Below, in pieces: positions 10,417-20,950 of a DNA stretch of 64,000 bases. Every line of letters begins with the position of its first letter. The first letter of the stretch is position 1. Both the position numbers and the translations under genes were made by a program. This DNA is from Primulina eburnea. Lineage: Eukaryota > Streptophyta > Magnoliopsida > Lamiales > Gesneriaceae. The stretch lies in assembly GCF_022965805.1 (NCBI RefSeq), contig NC_133101.1, forward strand, positions 20,741,054 to 20,805,053, read 5' to 3'. The notes below the pieces were generated by a model that was given only the letters and a program-made list of their open reading frames with translations, made no database searches and was not told where the DNA came from.

Positions 10417-11175
10417 TTAAATGATTTTTATTTAATCACTCAATAATTAATTAATATATTTGAGACTCTTTTAAATATTCATGATAATAACTTTGCAAGT
10501 AGTAGTCACCACTTATAATATTATTATTTAATCAATAGATTATAAATTTATTAAATAAATAATCGTGAACTTATTATGATCTCGATCGATGATCAGACAA
10601 CGTCAATGTTTCGAGGTAACAAATCTTGTTCATATAACGAAAAATAAAATTTCGAAAATCAAAATTTTAACTGATCCATTTTTAGCAGCTGTTAGTTTTG
10701 TGAACTCCTTCACTAAAATATCAAGTTCCACTTTCCTTACTCAATTAGCAGTTAAGCTAACTTCCGCAACTTCCAATAATTGAAATAAACTTATAAAATC
10801 TTTTATAAGCAATCTGTTTGATTTTCGTCAAACTATAGTCGTCAAATTCAAGTCCTTGAACTTGACTAACTCAACTTAAACATATAATCGTTACTTGTGT
10901 GACCCTTAATAGTTCAAATATACAGCTAATCGTGGGTTCACAACTTCATGTGATTCAAAATAATATTTATTCTTATTCGGGTTGATCCTAATTTGCTTCA
11001 TTCTTTTCATCAACCTCTTGATCAAGAACGTCAAAACTCAAGTTTGATTCCACTTATTGGATCATGATAAGAGAGTCTATTAGCATCGTCCATGATCTCC
11101 TAGGTATCACTGATAGTCTGCAAGAACCTTAACTTATAGTTAACATACAATATGTTCTTTTCAACTCAAATATAT

Positions 11176-11527
11176 TGTAGGACCGAGTGCTTACCGTTTT
11201 ACCAAAAGCTATAGCTAGTGGTAATGGTTCAACTCAAATCTTTTAAATCGTACAGCAGCTCAAACACAATTGTTCGATCGCTCTACTAAGCAAGGACAAT
11301 TATTGCACCCAACAATCTCCCTCCCAATAATTGCACTCTTTGAAATCAATGGGAATCGAACCTGTGACCTTGGCTCTGATACCAATTGTAGGACCGAGTG
11401 TTTACCGCTTTACCAAAAGCTATAGCTAGTGGTAATGGTTCAACTCAAATCTTTTAAAAATCGCACAGCAGCTCAAGCACCACGGTTCGATCGCTCTACC
11501 AAGCAAGGACAATTATTGCACCCAACA
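11176..11527 (-). mobile_element. 352-bp TRIM element
   Basis: Direct repeats 11176-11314 (139 bp) and 11387-11527 (141 bp) read TGTTGGGTGC...GGTCCTACA on the minus strand. They flank a 72-bp core and are bounded by perfect TATAT duplications (11171-11175, 11528-11532). On the minus strand the core starts with the primer site TGGTATCAGAGCC (from 11384) and ends with the purine tract ttgggagggagat before the 3' LTR. The core also contains ggttcgattccc, a perfect tRNA B box, and the LTR contains ttggtagagcgatcg, like a tRNA A box. It has no coding capacity. Confidence 0.9.
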
Positions 11528-12348
11528 TATATCCTTCTCGAATCCTCAACTATTGATATATCAAGAGTTGTAAATGAATTCAATAACGATGTGTTATATC
11601 TTTGAGTAATAACAATGATATGATATGTGAAAGTGATGAAACACATTTCCGAAATGCATATGTTTTATTCTGGTCAGAGAGTTCTTGCATTACTAACTCA
11701 TCATATCATATATGATATATTCACCCGTAGGCAAACGGCGAATCCTCGACTACAATATATTGGCTCCTACATATTTTGAAACTATACCCAACCTCACTAC
11801 CTGATTACCCTCAATTGGAGTCGGTAAACGGATCAAAGTGCATGCTAGTATGTAGAGATTCTACATATTCTCGGGTGAAATGACTGATGATATACAATCA
11901 TAACCGCAGAATATTTTACTCGATAATTGATAACCACTTGGACAGGCAGGAAGAGGGTTGTTCAGTGCATCCACATATGATCACCCATCTGTATGGATGA
12001 ATATCTATATGCTCTTATCAGTTAAACATGTCGTTTACATCACATATACTAGTCTCAAGCGATCTTTTTCCTTATTTTATGTTGTTGATTTGATTAAGAG
12101 CATGCTTAGAATATATTATACACTTCTTAATGAGTTTTATGATCTTACGTTGCGAGGCGGTTCTCATGGTACATTTAATATATTCAAAAACTTTATCTAT
12201 GCAGCTTGCACAACTATACAAATAAAATAAATGTTATAACTAAATAAAATCGTAAAACATTATAAAAAAAATTGTTTTTATATAAAAGTGAATAAAATTT
12301 AAACTATAAATTAACTCACAAATAACTATTATAACATTTTAGGCATAA

Positions 12349-13236
12349 TGATACGAATCTTCGTATGAATGAAAAGCAAACACGATTATTGAAATCGCGC
12401 CCTCAATTCAATAACGAAGAAGGATCGATTGTGTTGTCCCGATCTTTTGAAACAAGCAACGATTTGTGATATTCACCTCTAAGCGATTAACACTTAGCAA
12501 GAAATATCAACGATAATAACAATCGAATTTCATACGAACCTTCAAAGAACGTGTTTTTGACAATCCGTGCGAAAACAATTGACAAACGCCACAAAGATGC
12601 AATCTTTGATAAGTTTGATTTAGTAATGAACAAAGCTTTAAAGCCTTGAGAATTGAGAGAAAACCTCAAATATTTCTATCAATCTGAATTATATCGTTCA
12701 TGGTCTATTACAAGGCTTAAATAATCAACAAAAACCATAAAAGGTAGTGTAAAAAGTCATAAAGAAAGTTGTCTAGCAAGTTTGACACGGCAGTGCGCAC
12801 GGTAGCGCGTGAACTCGCGCAGCCGCGTGCAAGGTTCTGCACCCGGACAGCACGGGGCGCGCGGTGGCGCCACATCTGGTTGGCGCGCGCGCTGTTCTGC
12901 TCTGCGCTAGCGCGCGCTGCTGCACTGCTTCTGGCGTGCTGCTGCTTCTGCACATCTGCGCTAGCGCGTGCTACTGCACAGCTTCTCTCGGGCCATTTTG
13001 CACTCATATGCTTAGTTGTTCGGGATTCCTTCATTATATTATTTGTTGATCTCCAACACTTACGCGCTAAAGCGCAAACTTCCAATTCATCCTCTACTTG
13101 ATGGTGATGCAACCCGAACCCCTCGAGCCTTATTTCCAAGCTTTCATTGGTTGAATGAAGGGAAAAATTCAACATCTTCAATCGTCCTCTCGGGATTGGT
13201 TCTTGGAACGCATAGTGGCTGGCTAGATTCATATCA
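12349..13236 (-). repeat. 3' LTR of gypsy LARD
   Basis: 888 bp. The pol remnant reads into it from 13331 and stays open to 12717, so the LTR encodes the tail MNLASHYAFQEPIPRGRLKMLNF and onward. This matches the tail of the element at 1-1569 ([12 protein letters not shown]). Confidence 0.9.
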
Positions 13237-13331
13237 TACTCCCTTTCTTCAAAAAGATTTGTCCTCAAATCTTGTTTTTCTTGATAGCTAGGAAGAGCAA
13301 TACTTTTCATGCCTTCTCCACAATCCTGCAA
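13237..13331 (-). pseudogene. pol C-terminal remnant running into 3' LTR
   Basis: The peptide SIALPSYQEKQDLRTNLFEEREYD matches [14 protein letters not shown] of the gypsy pol at 1-1052. It includes the polypurine tract as coding sequence and continues without a stop into the LTR. It is all that remains of pol here. Confidence 0.75.
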
Positions 13332-13440
13332 GTAGAGTTTAATGCTCGGGATCGAACCGACTATTTCATTAAAATAAAATAAACCAATTTTTCACAGATA
13401 TACATGAAGTGGTTTATTCAAAATAAAGAGTCGCTCATCC

Positions 13441-13647
13441 TCACTCTTTTGAGCCATACATATAATTTCTTTTTTTTTGTTTGGCATCTTTTTCACACAA
13501 CTCTTTTTGTTCTTCGATGGCCATCTCGTCTTTTTTATCACTCTCTTTTTCGGCCATCTCATTTTCTTTTTCTCTCAACTCATAACAAATTGATTCACCA
13601 ATACATATTACATTCGTAGACAGTTGAGCGAAAGAAACAACTTGCAC
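13441..13647 (-). pseudogene. KE-rich gag-like piece, second copy
   Basis: GESICYELREKENEMAEKESDKKDEMAIEEQKELCEKDAKQKKRN parallels the Lys/Glu-rich segment of the 410-aa frame. Downstream bases (13321-13440) also match 15085-15230 on the same strand, including ctcgggattgaaccg-like and tttattcaaaa-like blocks. It is a truncated second copy. Confidence 0.55.
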
Positions 13648-13653
13648 ATCATC

Positions 13654-14076
13654 TCACAACTCACCATCCACACCACAACACTCAATACTCGCATGAGACA
13701 CAATTGGAGTATCAACCTCAACATTCAAATCATCCACATGTTTGGCTTCAAGGTTGGAAGTAGAATCCACTACCTTCACATCCTCATTTGGACAATGATG
13801 AAAATCATGTCCTATCTCTAGACACCACAAACATCGAATATCATAAATACAATTATGTGAGAATTGCGATGTACCTTGATATCCACGTTTTGAACTCCTC
13901 GCTGGTGTCGCCGTGCTTCTCTCCTCTTTACTCATCCTTCCACTCTCATCCACTCGCCCATACCTTTCACGCAAGTGTTTAAATTCTTCCTCCATTCTTT
14001 TCCCAAATTCTATCAACAATGACTGAAATTGACTATCAAGCATATTGTACCCCTTTTTGTTTTTTTTACCCAACAA
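13654..14076 (-). pseudogene. gag C-terminal piece with intact CCHC knuckle
   Basis: The frame begins in a region rich in Glu/Lys/Arg (MEEEFKHLRERYGR) and contains CLWCLEIGHDFHHC, a CX2CX4HX4C retroviral-type knuckle, then VVDSTSNLEAKH. It ends near 13654 and continues in another phase as the KE-rich piece at 13441-13647. It is homologous in order and wording to the broken module at 15611-15810, showing an internal duplication or recombination. It is too short to be a whole gag. Confidence 0.6.
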
Positions 14077-14160
14077 ATACGTAGAAAATCGCTACACGAA
14101 AATCGATATTGAAAATCCTACGAGGAATTGAAAGGTTACGTTTACTTGAATCAAAAAGAA

Positions 14161-14178
14161 CCAAAAGCTCTGATACCA
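14161..14178 (-). other. Second primer-site copy inside the LARD
   Basis: Minus strand tttggtatcagagctttt repeats the primer-site context of the 5' end. The bases on its LTR side (tgataaaatatcac in plus orientation) resemble a different LTR end. This indicates that the interior contains the start of a second, related element. Confidence 0.7.
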
Positions 14179-14375
14179 AATGATAAAATATCACTAAGGA
14201 TCACAAATATCATATTTCTCCCCTTCTTAGACCTAGTTAGCAAAATGACGAATTCCATACACGTGTTCGAGCATATCTCACTAGGAATAAGATGTAACTT
14301 ATTCACAACATATGAATACACTCGACATGTCTTTTTCTTGCATGCAATGTATGTATCCCAATCACACTCAACATA

Positions 14376-15608
14376 TCACTTCGTATGCAACCAATACACA
14401 TAATCATGCATTATATCTATTGTTCTAGTTACGTCATAGCTACCAATCAAACAAATGTTATGTGCCTTATTATCAAGTAACAACTCATGCAATATGTTAT
14501 TTATCAAACCACTACAATATGCTTCACCATCATATAATGCATTCAATGAATATAACATGAACATTTTATTCTCCTTAAAAATACATTTATCATGAACATA
14601 GAAATTGTTACATTCATTCATACTCTTTTCCCTAATATCACCAAACAAATAATAATCATGCCAATAGAACATGCTAAATTTACTATCTATATAATCATTT
14701 AACAAAACACGCAGATTTAAGTGTAATGCATACAATTCATTGCCATGACAAAAACACATCAAATTGACGTTCTCTGAACACTCCAAATCAATAACATTCG
14801 AATTTAGTTCACACAATATAGAGCCATTTTCAATTCTATGACACTTTGGCAAAATTATCAAACTACAGTCATGCTTACTAAATGTAACACTTTCAACCTG
14901 TTCTACAAAATCTTGAAAACAATACAACACAAAATTAAAGTAAGGAAGCAAATTATACCTCCCAATTTTTGCGTTGGCAACTAACCTTACCTCATCTCGA
15001 ATGATCCTGAATTCATATGGATCATCCCATGGTATTCTCACATTATCAACACTTGCTTTTCTCTTCACCGTGTCATCACAATAATCCTGCAAAGAATAAT
15101 TAACATTGCTCGGGATTGAACCGGCTATATCATCACAATGACAATAAACCACTTTGTACAAAGGTACTTTAAAGGGTTTATTCAAAAATACATAAGTCTT
15201 AACCTCACTTTTTTTACTCTTTTGGGCCTTCAAATTATATTTCTTTTCGTGTTCTTTTCCTTTGGCCTCTTTTTCTCTCTCTTTTTCTTTAATATCATAT
15301 TTTTCATCTTTTTTTCTTTTCATGGCCATCTCAGTCTTTTTTTCTCTCTTTTTTTCGGCCGTTTTAATTTCTTTTTCACTCACTTCAAGAATAAATTTCA
15401 ATTGATCCTCAAGAACACTTGGATTCAATTGAACCAATGAAACATTTTGTTCCTCAACAAATTTATGTACAATAACTTCTCCTTGCCTAATTTCTTCCTC
15501 CATAGTAGACAAATTAGGCATTTCTTCACCACTCAATGATTCAGCTTCCACTGTACATCGTTTAACATAATTCGACTCACCAACTAGTGAAATACTATCA
15601 TCATCCAC
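14376..15608 (-). CDS. Unrecognised 410-aa LARD protein
   Basis: The open frame follows the knuckle remnant. Residues ~1-75 are acidic with a VGESN block. Residues ~76-135 are a Lys/Glu-rich, probably helical stretch (EKEIKTAEKKREKK...). Then comes TYVFLNKPFKVPLYKVVY and a Cys/Tyr/Asn-rich C-terminal half. No protease, RT or integrase motif is present and I do not recognise a family. The order knuckle, acidic linker and KE-rich helix suggests a gag-related protein extended by unknown sequence. A shorter parallel of the first half occurs at 13441-14076. It may be a structural protein of the element or a long fortuitous frame; length and composition favour the former. Confidence 0.5.
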   Translation of the reverse strand: MDDDSISLVGESNYVKRCTVEAESLSGEEMPNLSTMEEEIRQGEVIVHKFVEEQNVSLVQLNPSVLEDQLKFILEVSEKEIKTAEKKREKKTEMAMKRKKDEKYDIKEKEREKEAKGKEHEKKYNLKAQKSKKSEVKTYVFLNKPFKVPLYKVVYCHCDDIAGSIPSNVNYSLQDYCDDTVKRKASVDNVRIPWDDPYEFRIIRDEVRLVANAKIGRYNLLPYFNFVLYCFQDFVEQVESVTFSKHDCSLIILPKCHRIENGSILCELNSNVIDLECSENVNLMCFCHGNELYALHLNLRVLLNDYIDSKFSMFYWHDYYLFGDIREKSMNECNNFYVHDKCIFKENKMFMLYSLNALYDGEAYCSGLINNILHELLLDNKAHNICLIGSYDVTRTIDIMHDYVYWLHTK

Positions 15609-15610
15609 CC

Positions 15611-15810
15611 TAGCTTCAACTTTAGATTCAAGTTCAACTGAGTTTTAAGATTCAAGCACAACAGTCGAATCTACCTTCTGCTCATCGTGTGGACATTGGC
15701 TAAGATCATGCCCAACTTATAAACACCAACAACATATAATATCACAAGTACTAGAATTTGAGTTTTAAATGTACCTTGATAATCATATTTTCTAGCTTCA
15801 CATCTCGACT
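15611..15810 (-). pseudogene. gag zinc-knuckle remnant, first copy
   Basis: On the minus strand the peptide CCWCL(stop)VGHDLSQCPHDEQ can be read. It is a CCHC knuckle interrupted by a stop, and is followed by a Val/Ser/Glu-rich linker that leads into the 410-aa frame. A better-preserved copy of the same module is at 13654-14076. Confidence 0.6.
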
Positions 15811-16645
15811 CCTCCATTGGCCTAGCAATCATTTTCTCTTTCAATCTCGTCCACCAATTAGATGTCAAATATTCCCTATCCACATCACGTTCACTTCTTC
15901 TGCCCACTCTTCTATTCTCCTCACATCGCCTATCATCACCATGATTCACGTGCAAATCTCTATCCCCACCAATTCTACTACCTCGTCTATTCCCATCATC
16001 TTGCCTATCAAATATCTCCTCTTTTTCACTCCTCCTATACCTCTCACGTAGAGGCTTAAACTCATTCTCCTATATTCTATCCACCCTCTCAACGTTGTTT
16101 GAAATTGACAATCGTCAACCATTATACCTGCAAGAAAAGGTTAGTAGAAAATAATAAAGAATAAATTTTCTCACAACGAATCCTCACTGGTCACTCCAAC
16201 GAAAATTCAGTCGACTCTCTCCTCTTTTTTTCTCTTTTTTTATTGTCCTCACTACAAAATACTCACCGGTCACTCCAAAGAAATAACGCTCGCACTCAAG
16301 TATTGTCACTCGAATTTGATAGTTCTCTCAAAAGTGTGCTCAAGCTTTGTACTTGTATATCAAACTAACAAGATTCAACTCGTGGACAATCGCAACTGTC
16401 TCACTTGGATTGTACAAAAACAAGAACACAAGAATAACACAGATCTGATAACAAAAACAAAGGATTACACATATCTGAAAACAGAAACGAAAGGATAACA
16501 CATCTGATAACATAACGAAATTTTAGAAAGTTCTGAAAATAGAAATGAAAGGATAACACAGATCTGAGGACATAACGAATTTTTTTTTAATTTTTTTAGA
16601 CAGATCTGAAAATGAAGAACAAGATACTTACTTGAATTCAATTAG
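15811..16645. other. LARD leader, low coding signal
   Basis: On the minus strand this is an AT-rich leader with A-rich repeats (gataacacagatctga-like, 16430-16575) followed by a basic Arg-rich gag-like piece near 15955. No intact frame is seen. Confidence 0.45.
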
Positions 16646-16662
16646 CCAAAGCTCTGATACCA
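16646..16662 (-). other. Primer binding site (tRNA-iMet type)
   Basis: Minus strand tggtatcagagctttgg, two bases inside the 5' LTR. The first 12 bases match the standard plant initiator-Met primer site. Confidence 0.9.
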
Positions 16663-16664
16663 AA

Positions 16665-17577
16665 TGATACGAATCTTCGTACGAATGAAAAGCAAACACG
16701 ATTATTGAAATCGCGCCCTCAATTCAATAACGAAGAAAGATCGATTGTGTTGTCCCGATCTTTTGAAACAAGCAACGATTTGTGATATTCACCTCTAAGC
16801 GATTAACACTTAGCAACAAATATCAACGATAATAACAATCGAATTTCATACGAACCTTCAAAGAACTTGTTTTTTACAATCCGTGCTAAAACAATTGACA
16901 AACGCCACAAAGATGCAATCTTTGATAAGTTTGATTTAGTAATGAACAAAGCTTTAAAGCCTTGAGAATTGAGAGAAAACCTCAAATATTTCTTATCAAT
17001 CTGAATTATATCGTTCATGGTCTATTACAAGGCTTAAATAATCAACAAAAACCATAAAAAGTAGTGTAAAAAGTCATAAAGAAAGTTGTCTAGCAAGTTT
17101 GACACGGCAGTGCGCGCGGTAGCGCGTGAACTCGCGCAGCCGCGCGCAAGGTTCTGCACCCGGACAGCACGATGCGCGTGGTGGCGCCACATCTGGCGCG
17201 GGCGCGCGCTGATTCTGGCGCTGGAGCGCGCGCTGTTCTGCTCTGCGCTAGCACGCGCTGCTGCACTGCTTCTGGCGTGCTGCTGCTTCTGCACATCTGC
17301 GCTAGCGCGTGCTGCTACACTGCTTCTCTCGGGCCATTTTGCACTCATATGCTTAGTTGTTCGGGATTCCTTCATTATATTATTTGTTGATCTCCAACAC
17401 TTACGCGCTAAAGCGTAAACTTCCAATTCATCCTCTACTTGATGGTGATGCAACCCGAACCCCTCAAGCTTTATTTCCAAGATTTTATTGGTTGAATGAA
17501 GGGCAAAATTCAACATCTTCAATCGTCCTCTCGAGATTGGTTCTTGGAACGCATAGTAGTTGGCTAGATTCATATCA
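16665..17577 (-). repeat. 5' LTR of gypsy LARD
   Basis: The 913-bp LTR is highly similar to the 3' copy; a ~27-bp GC-rich stretch near 17200-17230 is absent from the 3' LTR. The central 17105-17330 portion is packed with gcgc/gcgcgc motifs and keeps a long open frame in the pol phase. Confidence 0.9.
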
Positions 17578-17582
17578 CATAA

Positions 17583-17962
17583 GGTGACTGTTGTTTCACT
17601 CCGATCATCAAGGGTGACTAGTGTTTCATCTGATTTTATTTAGTACTGATTTGGACTGTTGTTTTCATCGAAAAACAAAACGTACTATATATTGGTATTG
17701 TCAATTTAAATTTTATAATATATTATTAATTTTTTGATATTTGCTTGATCATTTTTTTTTTTTGGTTAAAAATCATTGAAATCTTCAACATCGCATGTCA
17801 ATTTTTATTATTATTTTAAAAAAACACACAATTTAACTGAATCATACATAGAGTAGGATATGAATTAGTGAAAATTACTTGCAGTTAATACTGACATACC
17901 AATGATATTTGTCATTTAATTGATGAAAATGTCTAAAATTATTCGTAGAAAATAAGCTATAA
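17583..17962. other. Intergenic gap between two transposons
   Basis: AT-rich sequence between the LARD duplication and the foldback duplication. No gene is seen. Confidence 0.5.
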
Positions 17963-18234
17963 TTAATTTAAGGGCAATTTGGAAAAAAGTACATCTGCAC
18001 ATGATTTACTTAAGATTCAGTACCTATCAGTTTTTTTTTCTATTTTAATACCTGACAAAAGACAAACTTAGTTTTTAGTACATGTTTCATGCATTTTTAC
18101 CTTTTTACCCTTATGATTAATAAAAAAAATATAAAAATACATATTTTTGTTTGTTATCTTCTCTTTCCACTCATGATCGATGCATTTGGATAATATGTAT
18201 ATTTAATTTAAAAAATTTTTATTTAAAAAAAATA

Positions 18235-19856
18235 ATTCACAACTAAGAATTGAACTTTTTGAAATACTTAGTTTTACTTACGAAATACTTAATTTAAATT
18301 TTAAAATACTTAATTTAGTAAATTAAATACTCAGAATGTGTATTAAAATACTGGATATTTGAATATACAACGCAAGTTAACCAAATGCTCTCATTTCCAT
18401 CCAAGATGCATTTGGATGACACGTTCATTTCATTTAATTATTTTTTTACTGTTAAAAAACAAATTGCAACTAAGCATTGAAGTTTTTCAAGTACTTAGTT
18501 TTACTTGTGAAATACCTAATTTCAGTTTTAAAATACTTGATTTAGTAAATGAGATACTCAAAATGTGTATTAAAATACTAGATATTCAAATATGCAACGT
18601 AAGTTCACCAAATGCTCGCATTTCCATCCAATATGTATTTGGATGACATGTTCATTTCATTTAATTATTTTCTTTATTTAAAAAACAAAAACAAATTCGC
18701 AACTAAGCATTGAATATTTAGAAGTATTTACTTTTATTCGCGAAATACATAATTTCAATTTTAAAATACTTGATTTGATAATTGAGATACCCATATAAAA
18801 GTTAATAAAATACTGGATATTTTAGTAGGCAATGTAAGTTCACAAAATGCTGGCATGTCCATTCAAGATGCATTTGGATGACATGTACATTTCATTTAAA
18901 TATTTTTTTATTTAAAAAACAAATTTGCAACTAAGCATTGAACTTTTTCAAGTACTTAGTTTTACTTGTGAAATACGTAATTTCAATGTTAAAATACTTG
19001 ATTTGGTAAATGAAATACTCAGAATAAGTATTAAAATACTGGATATTAAAATATGCAATGTAAGTTCACCAAATGCTCGCATTTTCATTCAAGATGCATT
19101 TGGATGATATGTTCATTTCATTTAATTATTTTTTTATTGTTAAAAAACAAATTTGTAACTAAGCATTGAACTTTTTCAAGTACTTAGTTTTACTTGCGAA
19201 ATACCTAATTTCAATTTTAAAATACTTGATTTGGCAAATGAGATACTCTGAATAGATATTAAAATACTGGATATTCGAATATGCAACGTAAGTTCACCAA
19301 GTGTTCGCATTTTCATCCAAGATGCATTTGGATGACATGTTCATTTCATTTAATTATTTTCTTTATTTAAAAAAATCGCAACTAAGTATAGAACATTTTA
19401 AAGTACTTTCATTTAATTATTTTCTTTATTTAAAAAAATCGCAACTAAGTATAGAACATTTTAAAGTACTTACTTTTATTTGCGAAATAACTATTTTCAA
19501 TTTTAAAATACTTGATTTGGTAAATGAGATACTCAGAATGCATATTAAAATACTGAATATTCGAATATGCAATGTAAGTTTAACAAGTGCTCTCATTTCT
19601 ATCCAAGCTATATTTGGATGACATATTCATTTAATTTAATTGTTTTTTTATTGTAAAAAAACAAATTTGCAACTAAGCATTGAACTTTTTCAAGTACTTA
19701 GTTTTACTTGTGAAATACCTAATTTCAGTTTTAAAATACTTGATTTGGTAAATGAGATACTCATAATGAGTTTTAAAACACTGGATATTCGAATATGCAA
19801 TGTAAGTTCACCAAGTGCTCGAATTTCCTTCTAAGATGCATTTGGATGACATGTTC
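18235..19856 (+). repeat. Left-arm tandem array, ~230-bp units
   Basis: Seven main units begin near 18242, 18467, 18704, 18932, 19158, 19380 and 19672. Each contains aactaagcattgaac..caagtact, aaatacttgatttgg, tactggatatt and gatgcatttggatgacatgt. A 60-bp piece is duplicated inside the sixth unit (19349-19408 and 19409-19470). Confidence 0.88.
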
Positions 19857-20527
19857 AAGGACTTTTCAGCAGCTACAAAGCTTTGAAAGAGAAAAATAGG
19901 CTTGAAGCGAATGTTTGAAGATTCCAGGCAATGTTCTTCGAGAGAATAGCCTCTGATAGGAACGAGTAGCATAATCCGTGGATTTACAATTTACATAGAA
20001 ATATGAAGTCAGATACCCGTCGATAGTCATAGTCCAGTAGGTCGAAATAAAACGACATGCAATTCACCCTTGATAAATAATTAAGAGATTTAGTTACTTC
20101 ATTAAGTTGAATTAGTTTGACATAGCTTGAAAGGGCATGTTCAATTGGATAGGAAATCTCTTCGAAAGAATAGATCATTGTCGAACGAATTAAGTAGATT
20201 AGCGAGGGGTAGGTGAACCGAGATTCTCAACAAATTCATTTCTCATTGAACTTTAATCAATCATTCTAGCTTATTTATTTCATCATTTAATCCTTGAACC
20301 ATTTCATTGAGTTTTTATTTAATAATTGTAGTAGTAAACAATCATCTGAAGTATCGCTGCTAAAAATTGAATAAATGAGAATAATAATTGAGAAATACAG
20401 TCCTTAAAGGAACGATAATCATACTCTTGTACACTATATTATTACTTGATATCGTGCACTTGCGATTATTTCGAGCTTGAATATTATTAATTTTTACTAA
20501 GAATTTTACAATGAAAGATTTGCTCGA
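19857..20527. other. Foreign segment inside left arm
   Basis: This ~670-bp stretch interrupts the array and is not made of the 230-bp unit; a further plus-oriented unit resumes at about 20528. The end region (agtccttaaaggaacgataa, attacttgatatcgtgcact) resembles the leader of plant gypsy elements. That reading is from memory and uncertain. No coding region is seen. Confidence 0.5.
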
Positions 20528-20950
20528 TCACTAAGCATTGAACATTTTGAAGTACTTACATTTACTTGTGAAATACCTAATTTTAATTTTAAAATACTTG
20601 ATTTGGTAAATGAGATACTCATAATATGTGATATAATACTGGATATTTGAATATGCAACTTAAATTCAGTCATGGTTGGTTTTTCCAACTAAGATTTATT
20701 AAAATACTTATTCATGTCATTTAAAGAAATGAACACAGTTCATTACTAATCGTGGAGTAAGAGTAAGTTGTTTGTAGATCAAAATAAGCTTGTTTGTAGA
20801 TCAAAATAAGCACTTACTTTTAACAAAAATATAGTAGCATACTTGTCCCGGAGTAAAAGTAAGTTCTTTCTTTGTATATCGAAATAAATTGTTATTTTTA
20901 TTTAATGAGGAGTGATGAACAATGTATTTGTTAAAATTTCAATTGCATTG
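20528..20950. other. Foldback centre
   Basis: One more plus-oriented unit (20528-20690) is followed by the arm turn-over point. It contains a 24-bp tandem duplication (tttgtagatcaaaataagct, 20770-20811) and a related block near 20862. There is no gene. Confidence 0.55.

Larger units (their letters stand above)
8835..12348 (-). mobile_element. Copia (Angela-like) LTR with nested elements
   Basis: Read on the minus strand this is one long LTR whose 3' end is at 8835 (..ACTCCAACA). Segments match the copies at 62425-64000: the cgcagcggaa block, ctacgaactttcttc, gatcaagaa..tcaaaactca, and cacccgtagg/cggcgaatcc. Its 5' end is cut by the gypsy insertion at 12349. Subtracting the Cassandra element, the TRIM and the AT microsatellite leaves about 2.2 kb. 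No internal domain adjoins it, so it may be a solo or truncated LTR. Angela is my reading of the LTR style (TGTT...ATGCC start, CTGCG..CCAACA end); no coding domain confirms it. Confidence 0.65.
12349..17577 (-). mobile_element. Non-autonomous gypsy element (LARD-like), complete
   Basis: The 5229-bp element on the minus strand has LTRs 16665-17577 (5') and 12349-13236 (3'), TGATATGAATC...TTCGTATCA, and a perfect 5-bp duplication CATAA at 12344-12348 and 17578-17582. The primer site tggtatcagagctttgg lies at 16662-16646 and the polypurine tract gaagaaagggag just before the 3' LTR. The interior holds gag-like pieces and the last ~30 codons of pol, but no protease, RT, RNase H or integrase. It is related to the gypsy element at 1-1569 by LTR ends and by the LRTN(P/L)F tail, and would depend on such a partner. 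Confidence 0.9.

Noticed and set aside
11350..11386. tRNA gene
   Set aside because: A B-box-like word is present but no cloverleaf can be formed; the stretch is the core of a TRIM.
12717..13101. Ala/Arg-rich proteins on both strands
   Set aside because: GC-rich LTR sequence gives long open frames in several phases. Only the pol-phase minus frame is supported, by continuity with the polypurine tract and the related element.
15138..15440. Phe/Leu-rich 100-aa plus-strand frame resembling a membrane protein
   Set aside because: It is the complement of the Lys/Glu-rich segment (aaa/gaa to ttt/ttc) of the minus-strand frame.
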